Below, one piece after another: positions 14,248 through 21,631 of a stretch of 31,696 nucleotides of DNA. Under the pieces are notes generated by a model. That model searched no databases. It was not told where the DNA came from and saw only the letters and a program-made list of their open reading frames with translations. The number at the start of each line of letters is the position of its first letter. Position 1 is the first letter of the stretch. This DNA is from a virus. Both the position numbers and the translations under genes were made by a program. The stretch spans positions 1-31,696 of IMG/VR virus record IMGVR_UViG_3300005613_000268, one strand, 5' to 3'.

Positions 14248-14479
14248 AAATGTTTATTTCGATCACGTCAATCAAAAGGTTAGATGGACTCAATCCACGA
14301 CCGATGATGTCCCGGTTCAATACAATTACATTGGCTCAATGTCGCGTGTTGAATTTGATTTATTGGTGGAGGTTCTTTGGGAAATATTTGACGATTCAGA
14401 TATTACTTTGGAAGAATTTTTGCGTTATTACGGACAGATTCGCGAGTTTTGTGATGACATAAAACGATTGATCGACTAG
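14237..14479 (+). CDS. Acidic protein of unknown function, 80 residues
   Basis: It begins with a short beta-like segment (YFDHVNQKVRWTQS), followed by acidic helices (RVEFDLLVEVLWEIFDDSDI and FLRYYGQIREFCDDIKRLID). It has no membrane segment or known catalytic motif. The start overlaps the VRR-NUC gene and the replication initiator gene begins 15 bases after the stop, so it belongs to the replication operon. Function not recognised. Confidence 0.6.
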   Translation: MKHKNVYFDHVNQKVRWTQSTTDDVPVQYNYIGSMSRVEFDLLVEVLWEIFDDSDITLEEFLRYYGQIREFCDDIKRLID

Positions 14480-14494
14480 TAAAAAAACAAGACA

Positions 14495-15520
14495 ATGAAG
14501 ATTAACAAGATTATCCGACCGGCTCACACCGAGCAATGGTCAATGATTCCGACCGCAATATTTAAAAATAAGGATGTTTCAATGGCCGCCGTTGGGATGT
14601 ATTGTTGGCTATATTCCAGACCGCCATTGGAAGAAATAACTAAAGATGCCGTTTTAACGCATTTTAAGATAGGTTTAAGCGCGTTTTATAGCAGAGTGAG
14701 GGAATTAATCAACTCGGGATTTTTAATGCGGGAAAACGCACGAAATGAAGGCAAGTTTGCCGGGACTAATTATTTATTGTTAAATGAGCCGTTTGTTGAT
14801 TTACCGCATACGGATAATCCGCATACGGATAATTTAGATCAAGGGATATATAATAATATATATAATAATAATAATATAACCTTAGATAATATAAACTTAG
14901 ATAAGAATATAATCTTAGATAATATAAACTTAGATAATAATATAAACTTAGATAAGGATATAAATAAGGATAATATAAACTTAGATACTAATATAAACTT
15001 AGATAATAAGATATATACTGATAATAAAATAAACAAAAAAACTTATATCCCTCGAAATCAAAAAAATGCATTTTCAGATGGCACAATTAAAGCATTTGAG
15101 CATTTTGTGGATTTGTTTCCGGATAAGTACAAACCAAAATCCGAGGCACAAAAAAACAAGTGGATGGATTGCCTTGACAAAGTCCAGCGGATTGATGGTT
15201 ATGATTTGCGTGATGTTTATTTGATGGTTAAAAAAATGCGCCAAGATGATTTTTGGCAAGGTAATTTTTTGAGCATTTTAAAACTGCGCAACACAGATAA
15301 AAACGGAATCAAATACATTGACCGATTTATGGATCAACAAGATAATTATTTGCAAACGGCAAAAAATAAAATACAAGGCGTATATCGATTTTATAAATAC
15401 ACAACGCCAAATGGTGATATTCAGATTGGCGCAAAAACAAAAGATGGTGATATGGATCACAACATATTGGCGCAGAAATTAACGCAAAAGGAAATCGAGA
15501 AAATAATCAGCACACTATGA
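14495..15520 (+). CDS. Winged-helix replication initiator with internal iterons, 341 residues
   Basis: The N-terminal domain (about 10-100) has the winged-helix pattern of phage replication proteins: AAVGMYCWLYSRPP, LTHFKIGLSAFYSRVRELIN, SGFLMRENARNEGKFAGTNY. Residues about 104-182 are low complexity (PHTDN twice, then NINLD-type repeats), encoded by an iteron array in the DNA. The C-terminal domain (about 185-341) contains HFVDLFPDKYKPKSEAQKNK and FWQGNFLSILKLRNTDKNGI, as in replisome-organiser proteins. This layout, a DNA-binding domain, an iteron-encoded linker and a C-terminal partner domain, parallels lambda O. The protein probably binds its own iterons and recruits the primase-helicase at 15975. 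It overlaps the next gene by ATGA. Confidence 0.75.
   Translation: MKINKIIRPAHTEQWSMIPTAIFKNKDVSMAAVGMYCWLYSRPPLEEITKDAVLTHFKIGLSAFYSRVRELINSGFLMRENARNEGKFAGTNYLLLNEPFVDLPHTDNPHTDNLDQGIYNNIYNNNNITLDNINLDKNIILDNINLDNNINLDKDINKDNINLDTNINLDNKIYTDNKINKKTYIPRNQKNAFSDGTIKAFEHFVDLFPDKYKPKSEAQKNKWMDCLDKVQRIDGYDLRDVYLMVKKMRQDDFWQGNFLSILKLRNTDKNGIKYIDRFMDQQDNYLQTAKNKIQGVYRFYKYTTPNGDIQIGAKTKDGDMDHNILAQKLTQKEIEKIISTL
14804..14833 (+). repeat. Tandem repeat CCGCATACGGATAAT x2
   Basis: Two perfect adjacent copies of a 15-bp unit, encoding PHTDN twice, immediately upstream of the AT-rich iteron array and with the same unit length. Confidence 0.85.
14873..15040 (+). repeat. Iteron array, unit AATATAAACTTAGAT; probable replication origin
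   Basis: Five exact copies of the 15-bp unit start at 14888, 14921, 14939, 14972 and 14990. One-mismatch copies start at 14873 and 14906, and degenerate copies at 14957, 15008 and 15026. Some copies are adjacent and others are separated by exactly one codon, so spacing is 15 or 18 bp and the reading frame is kept (NINLD). The array is almost wholly A+T apart from the CTTAG core. Iterons inside an initiator gene are the classical lambdoid origin arrangement. Confidence 0.7.
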
Positions 15521-15933
15521 CAAGGGATGATATTTACGAATTAGAAAAGCAACTCATTTTTTTGCTCAATCTTGATGGTTGGCAAATCAAATGGTCAGAG
15601 GATAAATATTGCCATTACGATGCAATTGGCACAGACATAAACGGCAAGGAGTGCATTTTAGAGTTTAAGTTTCGCCGGGCATATTACAAGACCAAAATAA
15701 TGGAATGCAAGAAGTGGAACAATTTAACGCAGTATAAAACCGATGAGATTTATTATTGCGTGATTGACCAAAAAGGATGTTTTGTTTATGACATTGGCGA
15801 TATTGATCACCAGAGCGTGATTGAATTGCCATTGCCAAAGGAAACAATTACCGAAAAAATAGTTAAGGAGAAACGATTTGTATATGAGTTAAAAAAGCCG
15901 CCAAAATATTTTTATGAATACAATTTTTTTTAA
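15517..15933 (+). CDS. Putative PD-(D/E)XK nuclease-like protein, 138 residues
   Basis: The N-terminal half shows the fold signature: YDAIGTDINGKECILEFKFR, with D35 in a strand and E49-x-K51 in the next, which could be the metal-binding site. A basic helix follows (RRAYYKTKIMECKKWNNL). The C-terminal half has a beta strand (DEIYYCVIDQKGCFVYDIGD) and a charged tail. It sits between the initiator and primase-helicase genes, overlapping the former by ATGA. It could be a replication-linked or recombination nuclease. The assignment is from the motif only. Confidence 0.5.
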   Translation: MTRDDIYELEKQLIFLLNLDGWQIKWSEDKYCHYDAIGTDINGKECILEFKFRRAYYKTKIMECKKWNNLTQYKTDEIYYCVIDQKGCFVYDIGDIDHQSVIELPLPKETITEKIVKEKRFVYELKKPPKYFYEYNFF

Positions 15934-15947
15934 AATAAATTTTTATT

Positions 15948-15955
15948 TAATTTAG
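15948..15955 (+). promoter_or_regulatory. -7-like element TAATTTAG for the primase-helicase gene
   Basis: TAATTTAGCCAA here repeats the sequence at 11826, and the following AAACAAGAAACAA repeats the leader at 10784-10796. The last base of the octamer is G as in TAnnTTTG, but position 7 is A. Confidence 0.45.
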
Positions 15956-15974
15956 CCAAACAAGAAACAAGACA

Positions 15975-17654
15975 ATGTACAGACAAGAATTAGAGCAGCT
16001 CGGCATAATAGTCAAGGGCAATGCCGGGATGACCAAAACAAAATGCCCGAAGTGTTCGCACGAGCGCAAAAAGAAATCCGACCCTTGCCTATCGGTAAAC
16101 TTAGACAAAGGATTATATAATTGCCATAATTGTGGATGGGCCGGGAGCGTAAAATTTAAAGCCAAAGCCGAGTACACCATACCTGAAAAAGAAAATGCCA
16201 ACGTATCGGAGCGCGTATTGAAATACTTTGAATCACGAGGCATAAGCGAGCCAACATTGGTGCATTGGAAAGTGGGCGAATCATTGGAATATATGCCGCA
16301 AGTGCAAAAGAATCGCCGCGTAATTAATTTCAATTACTACCGCGAGAATAAATTGGTCAATGTGAAATACCGAGATTCAGAAAAGAATTTCAAGATGGTC
16401 AGCGGCGCGGAGTTAATTTTTTACGGCCTTGACAATATCAAAGAATTGGACAAGGTGTACGTTGTTGAGGGCGAGATGGATGCATTGTCATTGCACGAGG
16501 CCGGCGTTTATTCGGTTTGTAGTGTACCCAATGGCGCATCCAAAGGCAATCAAAAATTAGAGTATTTAGATAATTGCTGGCAATATTTTAAAGACAAGAA
16601 GGAAATAATTATTTGCACCGACAACGATGATGCTGGGTTAATGTTGCGCAATGAATTGGCGCGTAGGTTTGGGCGTTATAAATGCAAATACGTTGATTTT
16701 GGGCAGTATAAGGATGCCAATGAGGCATTGATGGCCGAAGGCACAAAGGCATTGCGTCAGTTTGTTAATGATGCCAAATCATTCCCATTGGAGGGGGTTT
16801 TGAACATTGATAATATTTGGCAAAACGTACTTAATTACAACGAGAAGGGTGTTGTGAATTATAGCATTGGATTGGGTGAATCGGATAGTTATTTTAAGAT
16901 GGCATTTGGTGAGTGGTCGGTGGTAACCGGGATACCCAATAGCGGAAAATCCGACATTGTGGATCAGATTTGCGTTAATATGGCAACAAAATATGGGTTT
17001 AGAAGCGCGATGTTTTCCCCGGAGTCATTCCCTTACGAGGGCCATATAAAACGCATTGCCAATAAGTTAAACGAGCGCAATTGCAACAATGACGATTTAA
17101 ACAATACAAAGGATTTTATTAGCGAGCATTTCCATTGGGTCAAGATTGATTTGGAAAACTTAACGCTCAAGGGTATATTAACGGCATTTCGCGAGTTAGT
17201 ATTTCAAAGGGGGATTAATATATGCGTGATTGATCCTTGGAATATGCTGGATCATTCAGCGCAAAAGGATTACGCGTACATTGGGCGGTTATTATCCGAG
17301 ATTACGCAGTTTTGCCAGCAAACCAATGTGCATTTATTATTGGTGGCGCATCCAAGAAAAATTGAGTCAATTGATGGGACATATAAAAAACCCACGTTGT
17401 ATGATATAAGCGGATCGGCGGACTTTTTTAATAAAACATATAATGGCATAATTTGTTACAGATGCATTGGGCAAAAGTCAAGTTATAAGTCCGACATCGT
17501 TAAGATTTATATCGAAAAGGTCAAGCGAAAAGAAAACGGCCAATTGGGTGATTTTGAAGTAGCGCCGGATTTTTACAATGGCGGAGTGTATAAACCCATT
17601 GACCAGAACAACAAACGATTCGAGGTAATAAAGGATAATAATATACCATTTTAA
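15975..17654 (+). CDS. T7 gp4-type primase-helicase, 559 residues
   Basis: A bifunctional replication enzyme with three recognisable domains. The zinc-binding primase domain has CPKC (C24, C27) and CHNC (C50, C53). The TOPRIM domain has VVEGEMDAL (E165) and CTDNDDAG (216-221). The DnaB/RecA-like helicase has Walker A GIPNSGKS (319-326), Walker B ICVIDPWN (416-423) and the LLLVAHPRK motif (454-462). The length fits the family. It would unwind the fork and make primers; no phage polymerase was seen, so it presumably works with the host replicase. It begins after an early-type -7 element and a leader also found upstream of 10796. Confidence 0.92.
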   Translation: MYRQELEQLGIIVKGNAGMTKTKCPKCSHERKKKSDPCLSVNLDKGLYNCHNCGWAGSVKFKAKAEYTIPEKENANVSERVLKYFESRGISEPTLVHWKVGESLEYMPQVQKNRRVINFNYYRENKLVNVKYRDSEKNFKMVSGAELIFYGLDNIKELDKVYVVEGEMDALSLHEAGVYSVCSVPNGASKGNQKLEYLDNCWQYFKDKKEIIICTDNDDAGLMLRNELARRFGRYKCKYVDFGQYKDANEALMAEGTKALRQFVNDAKSFPLEGVLNIDNIWQNVLNYNEKGVVNYSIGLGESDSYFKMAFGEWSVVTGIPNSGKSDIVDQICVNMATKYGFRSAMFSPESFPYEGHIKRIANKLNERNCNNDDLNNTKDFISEHFHWVKIDLENLTLKGILTAFRELVFQRGINICVIDPWNMLDHSAQKDYAYIGRLLSEITQFCQQTNVHLLLVAHPRKIESIDGTYKKPTLYDISGSADFFNKTYNGIICYRCIGQKSSYKSDIVKIYIEKVKRKENGQLGDFEVAPDFYNGGVYKPIDQNNKRFEVIKDNNIPF

Positions 17655-17668
17655 AAAAAAACAAAGTA

Positions 17669-18391
17669 ATGCAAGTAAATAAAATATACATTGAAGATTG
17701 TTTAAAGACGATGGCAAAAATGCCAAATGATTTTGTTGATTATTCCTTGACATCTCCACCATATAATGTAGGTAATAATTCATTAAATGGTGAAGGAAAA
17801 AAGTATAATTCAATAGATGATAAAATGAGCGATCACGATTATTTACAAAACCAAATAAATGTTATAAATGAACTTTTACGAGTTACAAAAAATCATATTT
17901 TTTATAATATCCAACTTTTGTCAGCGAACAAAAGATCAGTTTTAAAATTATTAGGCCACTTTAATAACCAAATTAAAGACGTTTTTATTTGGAATAAAAA
18001 ATATGGTGTTCCTCAAATGGAGGCTGGTGTTTTCAATTCGGCTTATGAATTTATAATCATTTTAAGTAATCAAAAACCGGAAAAAAGAAAGTTTTATGAT
18101 TGTGATTTTCAAGGAACACAAAATAATGTGTTCCAATTAAAAAATAAACATTCTAATCCATTTGCAAAGCAACATAAGGCAATAATGCCCTTAGATTTAC
18201 CAAGGCATTTTATGCAAATTTTTGGATTTGAAAATGATATTTGGTATGATCCATATATGGGAACTGGCACAACAGGAGTTGCTGCAATTTTAGAAAAAAA
18301 ACAATACATTGGAAGTGAAATATTTAAGGAGTATGGTGATATTTCAGAAAAAAGAATATCGCAACACAAAGCACAAACAAGATTATTTTAA
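17669..18391 (+). CDS. Beta-class DNA N6-adenine or N4-cytosine methyltransferase, 240 residues
   Basis: The catalytic TSPPY motif is at 28-32 and the AdoMet-binding DPYMGTGTTG at 194-203. The order, catalytic motif first, is that of the beta class (N6_N4_Mtase). The TSPPY form occurs in both m4C and m6A enzymes, so the modified base cannot be named. No restriction enzyme gene is next to it; a solitary phage methyltransferase most likely protects against host restriction. The gene is noticeably richer in A+T than its neighbours and prefers AGA and TTA codons, suggesting recent acquisition. It begins 14 bases after the primase-helicase stop. Confidence 0.85.
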   Translation: MQVNKIYIEDCLKTMAKMPNDFVDYSLTSPPYNVGNNSLNGEGKKYNSIDDKMSDHDYLQNQINVINELLRVTKNHIFYNIQLLSANKRSVLKLLGHFNNQIKDVFIWNKKYGVPQMEAGVFNSAYEFIIILSNQKPEKRKFYDCDFQGTQNNVFQLKNKHSNPFAKQHKAIMPLDLPRHFMQIFGFENDIWYDPYMGTGTTGVAAILEKKQYIGSEIFKEYGDISEKRISQHKAQTRLF

Positions 18392-18438
18392 CATAGTCAT
18401 ACAATAATGATACAAAACCAATACAAATTGCATTAATA

Positions 18439-18672
18439 ATGAAACAAACAACGAGCGTACTGGTAACCGATGAGCATCATTTGGCAATGAGTTGGTGTAT
18501 AAGGCACAACATTTTTATTTATCCAAAAGTTGCCAAAGATGGGTACAGAATCGAGGTAAATGATAACGGCAAGTTAATACGATCACCAAAAATTTATACC
18601 AAATCCGAGATGGAAGCAAAAGGTTGGGAATTATATTTGTATTTTTATAGAAAATTTAAAAATGAATCTTGA
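18439..18672 (+). CDS. Hypothetical protein, 77 residues
   Basis: A small mixed alpha/beta protein with aromatic-rich ends (WCIRHNIFIYPKVAKDGYRI and GWELYLYFYRKFK) and no catalytic or metal motif. It lies between the two methyltransferase genes and overlaps the next small frame by 11 bases. Codon use is like the core phage genes. No family recognised. Confidence 0.6.
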   Translation: MKQTTSVLVTDEHHLAMSWCIRHNIFIYPKVAKDGYRIEVNDNGKLIRSPKIYTKSEMEAKGWELYLYFYRKFKNES

Positions 18673-18814
18673 AATACATTTTTATCCCATTTATGGTTGC
18701 GCCGTTGGGATTGATTATTTTGATAACGACCACGATACACAAAGCGATTGGAGCATCAAAACAATATGCGTTCAATTATTTGTAGTGGGCATTAATTTTA
18801 ATTTTTATGAATAA
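18662..18814 (+). CDS. Hypothetical protein, 50 residues
   Basis: The frame starts inside the end of the preceding gene and ends inside the next, the tight packing typical of this phage. The product (IHFYPIYGCAVGIDYFDNDH, ending in a hydrophobic strand) has no recognised motif. Support is the overlap pattern and the absence of any other use for this stretch. Confidence 0.45.
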   Translation: MNLEIHFYPIYGCAVGIDYFDNDHDTQSDWSIKTICVQLFVVGINFNFYE

Positions 18815-18911
18815 CAGAAACAGACAAAAACAAGATTCGTATCGCATTACTTTTTATGCGATGATTGCAATGATTGGTTTATTTTTAATCGAAATAATCC
18901 GATCGGTATGA
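18807..18911 (+). CDS. 34-residue single-span membrane protein
   Basis: A basic N-terminus (MNNRNRQKQ) is followed by one membrane helix (ITFYAMIAMIGLFLIEII, residues 14-31). The start overlaps the previous frame, and the stop overlaps the next ATG by ATGA, so it is likely translated in the same chain. Function unknown. Confidence 0.5.
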   Translation: MNNRNRQKQDSYRITFYAMIAMIGLFLIEIIRSV

Positions 18912-20035
18912 AGAAATTAGTAAACATTGCCAAGGTAAAAGAAAACCCAAGCAATCCGAGATTTATAAAGGATAGCAAATTTAAGAAGTTGGTTCAATCA
19001 ATCAAGGCATTCCCTGAGATGCTTGAGAAGCGCCCAATTGTTGTGGATGAGGATATGATTGTGTTGGGTGGCAATATGCGTTTAAAGGCGTGCAAATCGG
19101 CTGGATTGTTTGAGGTGTGGGTTGATATTGCAGAGGGATGGACTAAAGAACAAAAGAATGAATTTATCATAAAAGATAATGTTGGATTTGGTGAGTGGGA
19201 TTGGGACATATTAGCTAATGAGTGGGATGTGGAGGCGTTAGATGATTGGGGTTTGGATTTGCCGCCAATGTTTGATGATCCGGAGCCAGAGGCCGCAGAG
19301 GATGATTACGAGGAGCCAGACCAAATGCAAGTGGATGTTGTGCTTGGCGATTTAATAGAGATTGGCGAGCATCGTTTGCTTTGTGGGGATAGTACAGACT
19401 CAGACCAAGTGGCAAAGTTGATGAATGGGGAGAAAGCGGATATGGTATTTACAGACCCACCTTATGGAATAGGCTATGAATACAACTCACACAAAGACGC
19501 AAAAGGAGAGGAGTATCTTAAATTCTGCGAGGAGTGGTTTAATAACTTAAAATTGTATTCTGAATTTATATTTATATCGACAGGTTGGTCTTATCAAAAA
19601 TTCTGGTGGAATAAAGATCCTAAAGATTGTTTTTATTGGATAAGTAGAAATAAAAGAAGCGGCGGGAGTATTTCTCATTTTAGAAAAATAGAGCCTTTAT
19701 TTATTTGGGGTAAACCTAAAAATAAATATGATTTTGATTTTTTTGAGGAAAATACAAAACAAATAGAAGGTTTAAGAGATTTACACACTTGCCCAAAACC
19801 TATCGATTTAATTTCAAACATAATAAAAGGCGTAAATAAAAAAGATCTCATTTTAGATATATTTTGCGGATCAGGAACAACTATGATTTGCGCCCAGCAG
19901 CTCGATCGCAAATGCTACGGAATGGAACTTGACCCAAAGTATTGCCAAGTTATAATCGACAGAATGCATAAACTTGACCCATCTCTTAAAATAAAAATCA
20001 ATGGACAAGAATATACTCCAAATGTCAATGACTGA
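18908..20035 (+). CDS. ParB-domain / DNA methyltransferase fusion, 375 residues
   Basis: Residues 1-115 form a ParB/Srx-type domain (NPSNPR at 13-18, GGNMRLKA at 54-61). A strongly acidic linker follows at about 122-140. The methyltransferase part has the catalytic DPPYG motif (183-187) and the AdoMet motif DIFCGSGTT (317-325), again beta-class order. Such fusions are common in phages as orphan methyltransferases. Codon use changes within the gene: the ParB half uses GAG and CCA like the core genes, while about 19470-19870 uses AGA, CCT and TCT. That middle part covers the likely target-recognition region, so it may have been exchanged. Part of the genome's DNA-modification pair with the gene at 17669. 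Confidence 0.85.
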   Translation: MKKLVNIAKVKENPSNPRFIKDSKFKKLVQSIKAFPEMLEKRPIVVDEDMIVLGGNMRLKACKSAGLFEVWVDIAEGWTKEQKNEFIIKDNVGFGEWDWDILANEWDVEALDDWGLDLPPMFDDPEPEAAEDDYEEPDQMQVDVVLGDLIEIGEHRLLCGDSTDSDQVAKLMNGEKADMVFTDPPYGIGYEYNSHKDAKGEEYLKFCEEWFNNLKLYSEFIFISTGWSYQKFWWNKDPKDCFYWISRNKRSGGSISHFRKIEPLFIWGKPKNKYDFDFFEENTKQIEGLRDLHTCPKPIDLISNIIKGVNKKDLILDIFCGSGTTMICAQQLDRKCYGMELDPKYCQVIIDRMHKLDPSLKIKINGQEYTPNVND

Positions 20036-20080
20036 GCGATTTAAATATCTTAACGAGCAAAAAAAAATTAAATTTAACAA

Positions 20081-20428
20081 ATGGACAAAACCGAACAACA
20101 TAAAAGAGCAATGTTAAAGGCACTTGAGCAATCGCTTGGTGTTGTTACAACGGCGGCCAAAATTGCTGGGGTTGCTAGGACAACCCATTACGAATGGCTT
20201 AAAACGGATGAGGATTATAGACAAAAGGTAATTGATTTGGAAAATGTAACGCTTGACTTTGCGGAGAGTCAATTGCATAAACAAGTCAAGGAGGGCAACA
20301 CAACCGCGACAATATTCTTGCTCAAAACCAAAGGCAAAAAGCGCGGATATATTGAACGTCAAGAAATCCAAATGGATGGCGCGATTGAATCAAAAATAAT
20401 TGAATGGAACCCGGCAAAAGAAGAGTAA
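20081..20428 (+). CDS. Terminase small subunit, 115 residues
   Basis: The N-terminal helix-turn-helix (about 17-45: GVVTTAAKIAGVARTTHYEW) is followed by a helical oligomerisation region (VIDLENVTLDFAESQLHKQV) and a short tail, as in many small terminase subunits that recognise the packaging site and regulate the large subunit. The large-subunit gene starts 25 bases before its stop. The length is normal. The packaging site itself was not identified. Confidence 0.85.
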   Translation: MDKTEQHKRAMLKALEQSLGVVTTAAKIAGVARTTHYEWLKTDEDYRQKVIDLENVTLDFAESQLHKQVKEGNTTATIFLLKTKGKKRGYIERQEIQMDGAIESKIIEWNPAKEE

Positions 20429-21582
20429 AAGAATTTTGCAACATCCAATTTTATCAAACGCTCAATTCTAAAAAGCGTATTAAAGTACACCAAGGCGGTA
20501 CACGATCCGGTAAGACTTATGCCATTGTGCAGTATTTAATATACCGCATGACAACCGCCAAAGAGCCATTGACCATTAGTATTGTGCGTAAGACATTGCC
20601 AGCGCTTAGGCGATCGGTAATGCGTGATTTTATCAATATAGCCGATAAACTCGGCATTTATTACTTAGGCGAGCATAACAAGAGCGAAAACATTTTTAAA
20701 TACAATGGGCATACCATTGAGTTTTTATCCACAGATGAGCCGCAAAAGATACGCGGAGCAAAGCGAAATATTTGTTTTATCAATGAGGGTAATGAGTTGC
20801 ATTATGAGGATTTCCGCCAATTGTCAATGCGGACAACTGACGAGATAATTATTGACTTTAACCCATCGGATCCGGTGCATTGGTTATATGAGGAAATAAT
20901 CGACCGCGATGATTGCGATTTATTCATCACCACATATAAAGACAATAAATTTTTGCCATCGGAATTGGTCAAAGAAATAGAGCGCATCAGAGAGCGCGAT
21001 CCGGATTATTGGTTGGTTTATGGTGAAGGGCAAAGGGCCGTATTTAGTGATCGCCAAATATTCAAGGGATGGCAATATATTCCGCTCAAGGATTTTCCAG
21101 AGTTTGATGATACCACGATAGGCATTGACTTTGGATTTAGCAATGACGAGTGTGGCATTATTGAGATTGGCAAAGTAGGCGACAAGATATACATCAATGA
21201 GTTATGTTACCGCAAGGGAATGACCAACCGAGATATAGCAGAGTTTTTAAAATCCATTGGCAAAAATAATGTGTTGGCATTTTGTGATTCAGCAGAGCCA
21301 AAGAGCATCGAGGAACTGCGCCAAATGGATATATGGGCCAAGGGAGCAACCAAAGGCGCGGGGTCAATTAACGCCGGCATATCGCTTTTGAAGGAGTTTG
21401 ATATTATCGTAAGCAACGAATCAAAGAATATTAAAAAAGAGCAACAGACGTATTTTTGGCATCAGTTAAAAGATGAAACAATCATCAACAAACCGATTGA
21501 TAAAAATAACCATTTGATGGATGCCATACGATACGCGGTTTATTCCCAATATCGCAATCGCAATGACTTTTTCGTTGTATAA
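20404..21582 (+). CDS. Terminase large subunit (PBSX/Terminase_3 type), 392 residues
   Basis: The DNA-packaging motor and nuclease. The ATPase domain has Walker A GGTRSGKT (31-38), and Walker B with catalytic Glu in ICFINEGNE (E128). The C-terminal RNase H-like nuclease has acidic residues at IGIDFGF (D242), AFCDSAEP (D295) and HLMDAIRY (D373). Length is at the short end but complete. It overlaps the small subunit gene and is followed by a promoter and the portal gene, the standard packaging order. Confidence 0.94.
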   Translation: MEPGKRRVKEFCNIQFYQTLNSKKRIKVHQGGTRSGKTYAIVQYLIYRMTTAKEPLTISIVRKTLPALRRSVMRDFINIADKLGIYYLGEHNKSENIFKYNGHTIEFLSTDEPQKIRGAKRNICFINEGNELHYEDFRQLSMRTTDEIIIDFNPSDPVHWLYEEIIDRDDCDLFITTYKDNKFLPSELVKEIERIRERDPDYWLVYGEGQRAVFSDRQIFKGWQYIPLKDFPEFDDTTIGIDFGFSNDECGIIEIGKVGDKIYINELCYRKGMTNRDIAEFLKSIGKNNVLAFCDSAEPKSIEELRQMDIWAKGATKGAGSINAGISLLKEFDIIVSNESKNIKKEQQTYFWHQLKDETIINKPIDKNNHLMDAIRYAVYSQYRNRNDFFVV

Positions 21583-21601
21583 TAAACAATTTTTAATTTT
21601 G
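21575..21601 (+). promoter_or_regulatory. Promoter: TTG, 16-base spacer, TAATTTTG
   Basis: TTG at 21575-21577, inside the end of the terminase gene, and TAATTTTG at 21594-21601 precede the portal ATG at 21632. A second, weaker TATTTTTA follows directly at 21602. Confidence 0.55.
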
Positions 21602-21631
21602 TATTTTTACACAAAATTTCATTAAGCAGAT

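Noticed and set aside
14873-15040. The repeat array as a possible CRISPR
   Set aside because: Units are 15 bp, adjacent or one codon apart, without unique spacers, and remain in frame within a gene.
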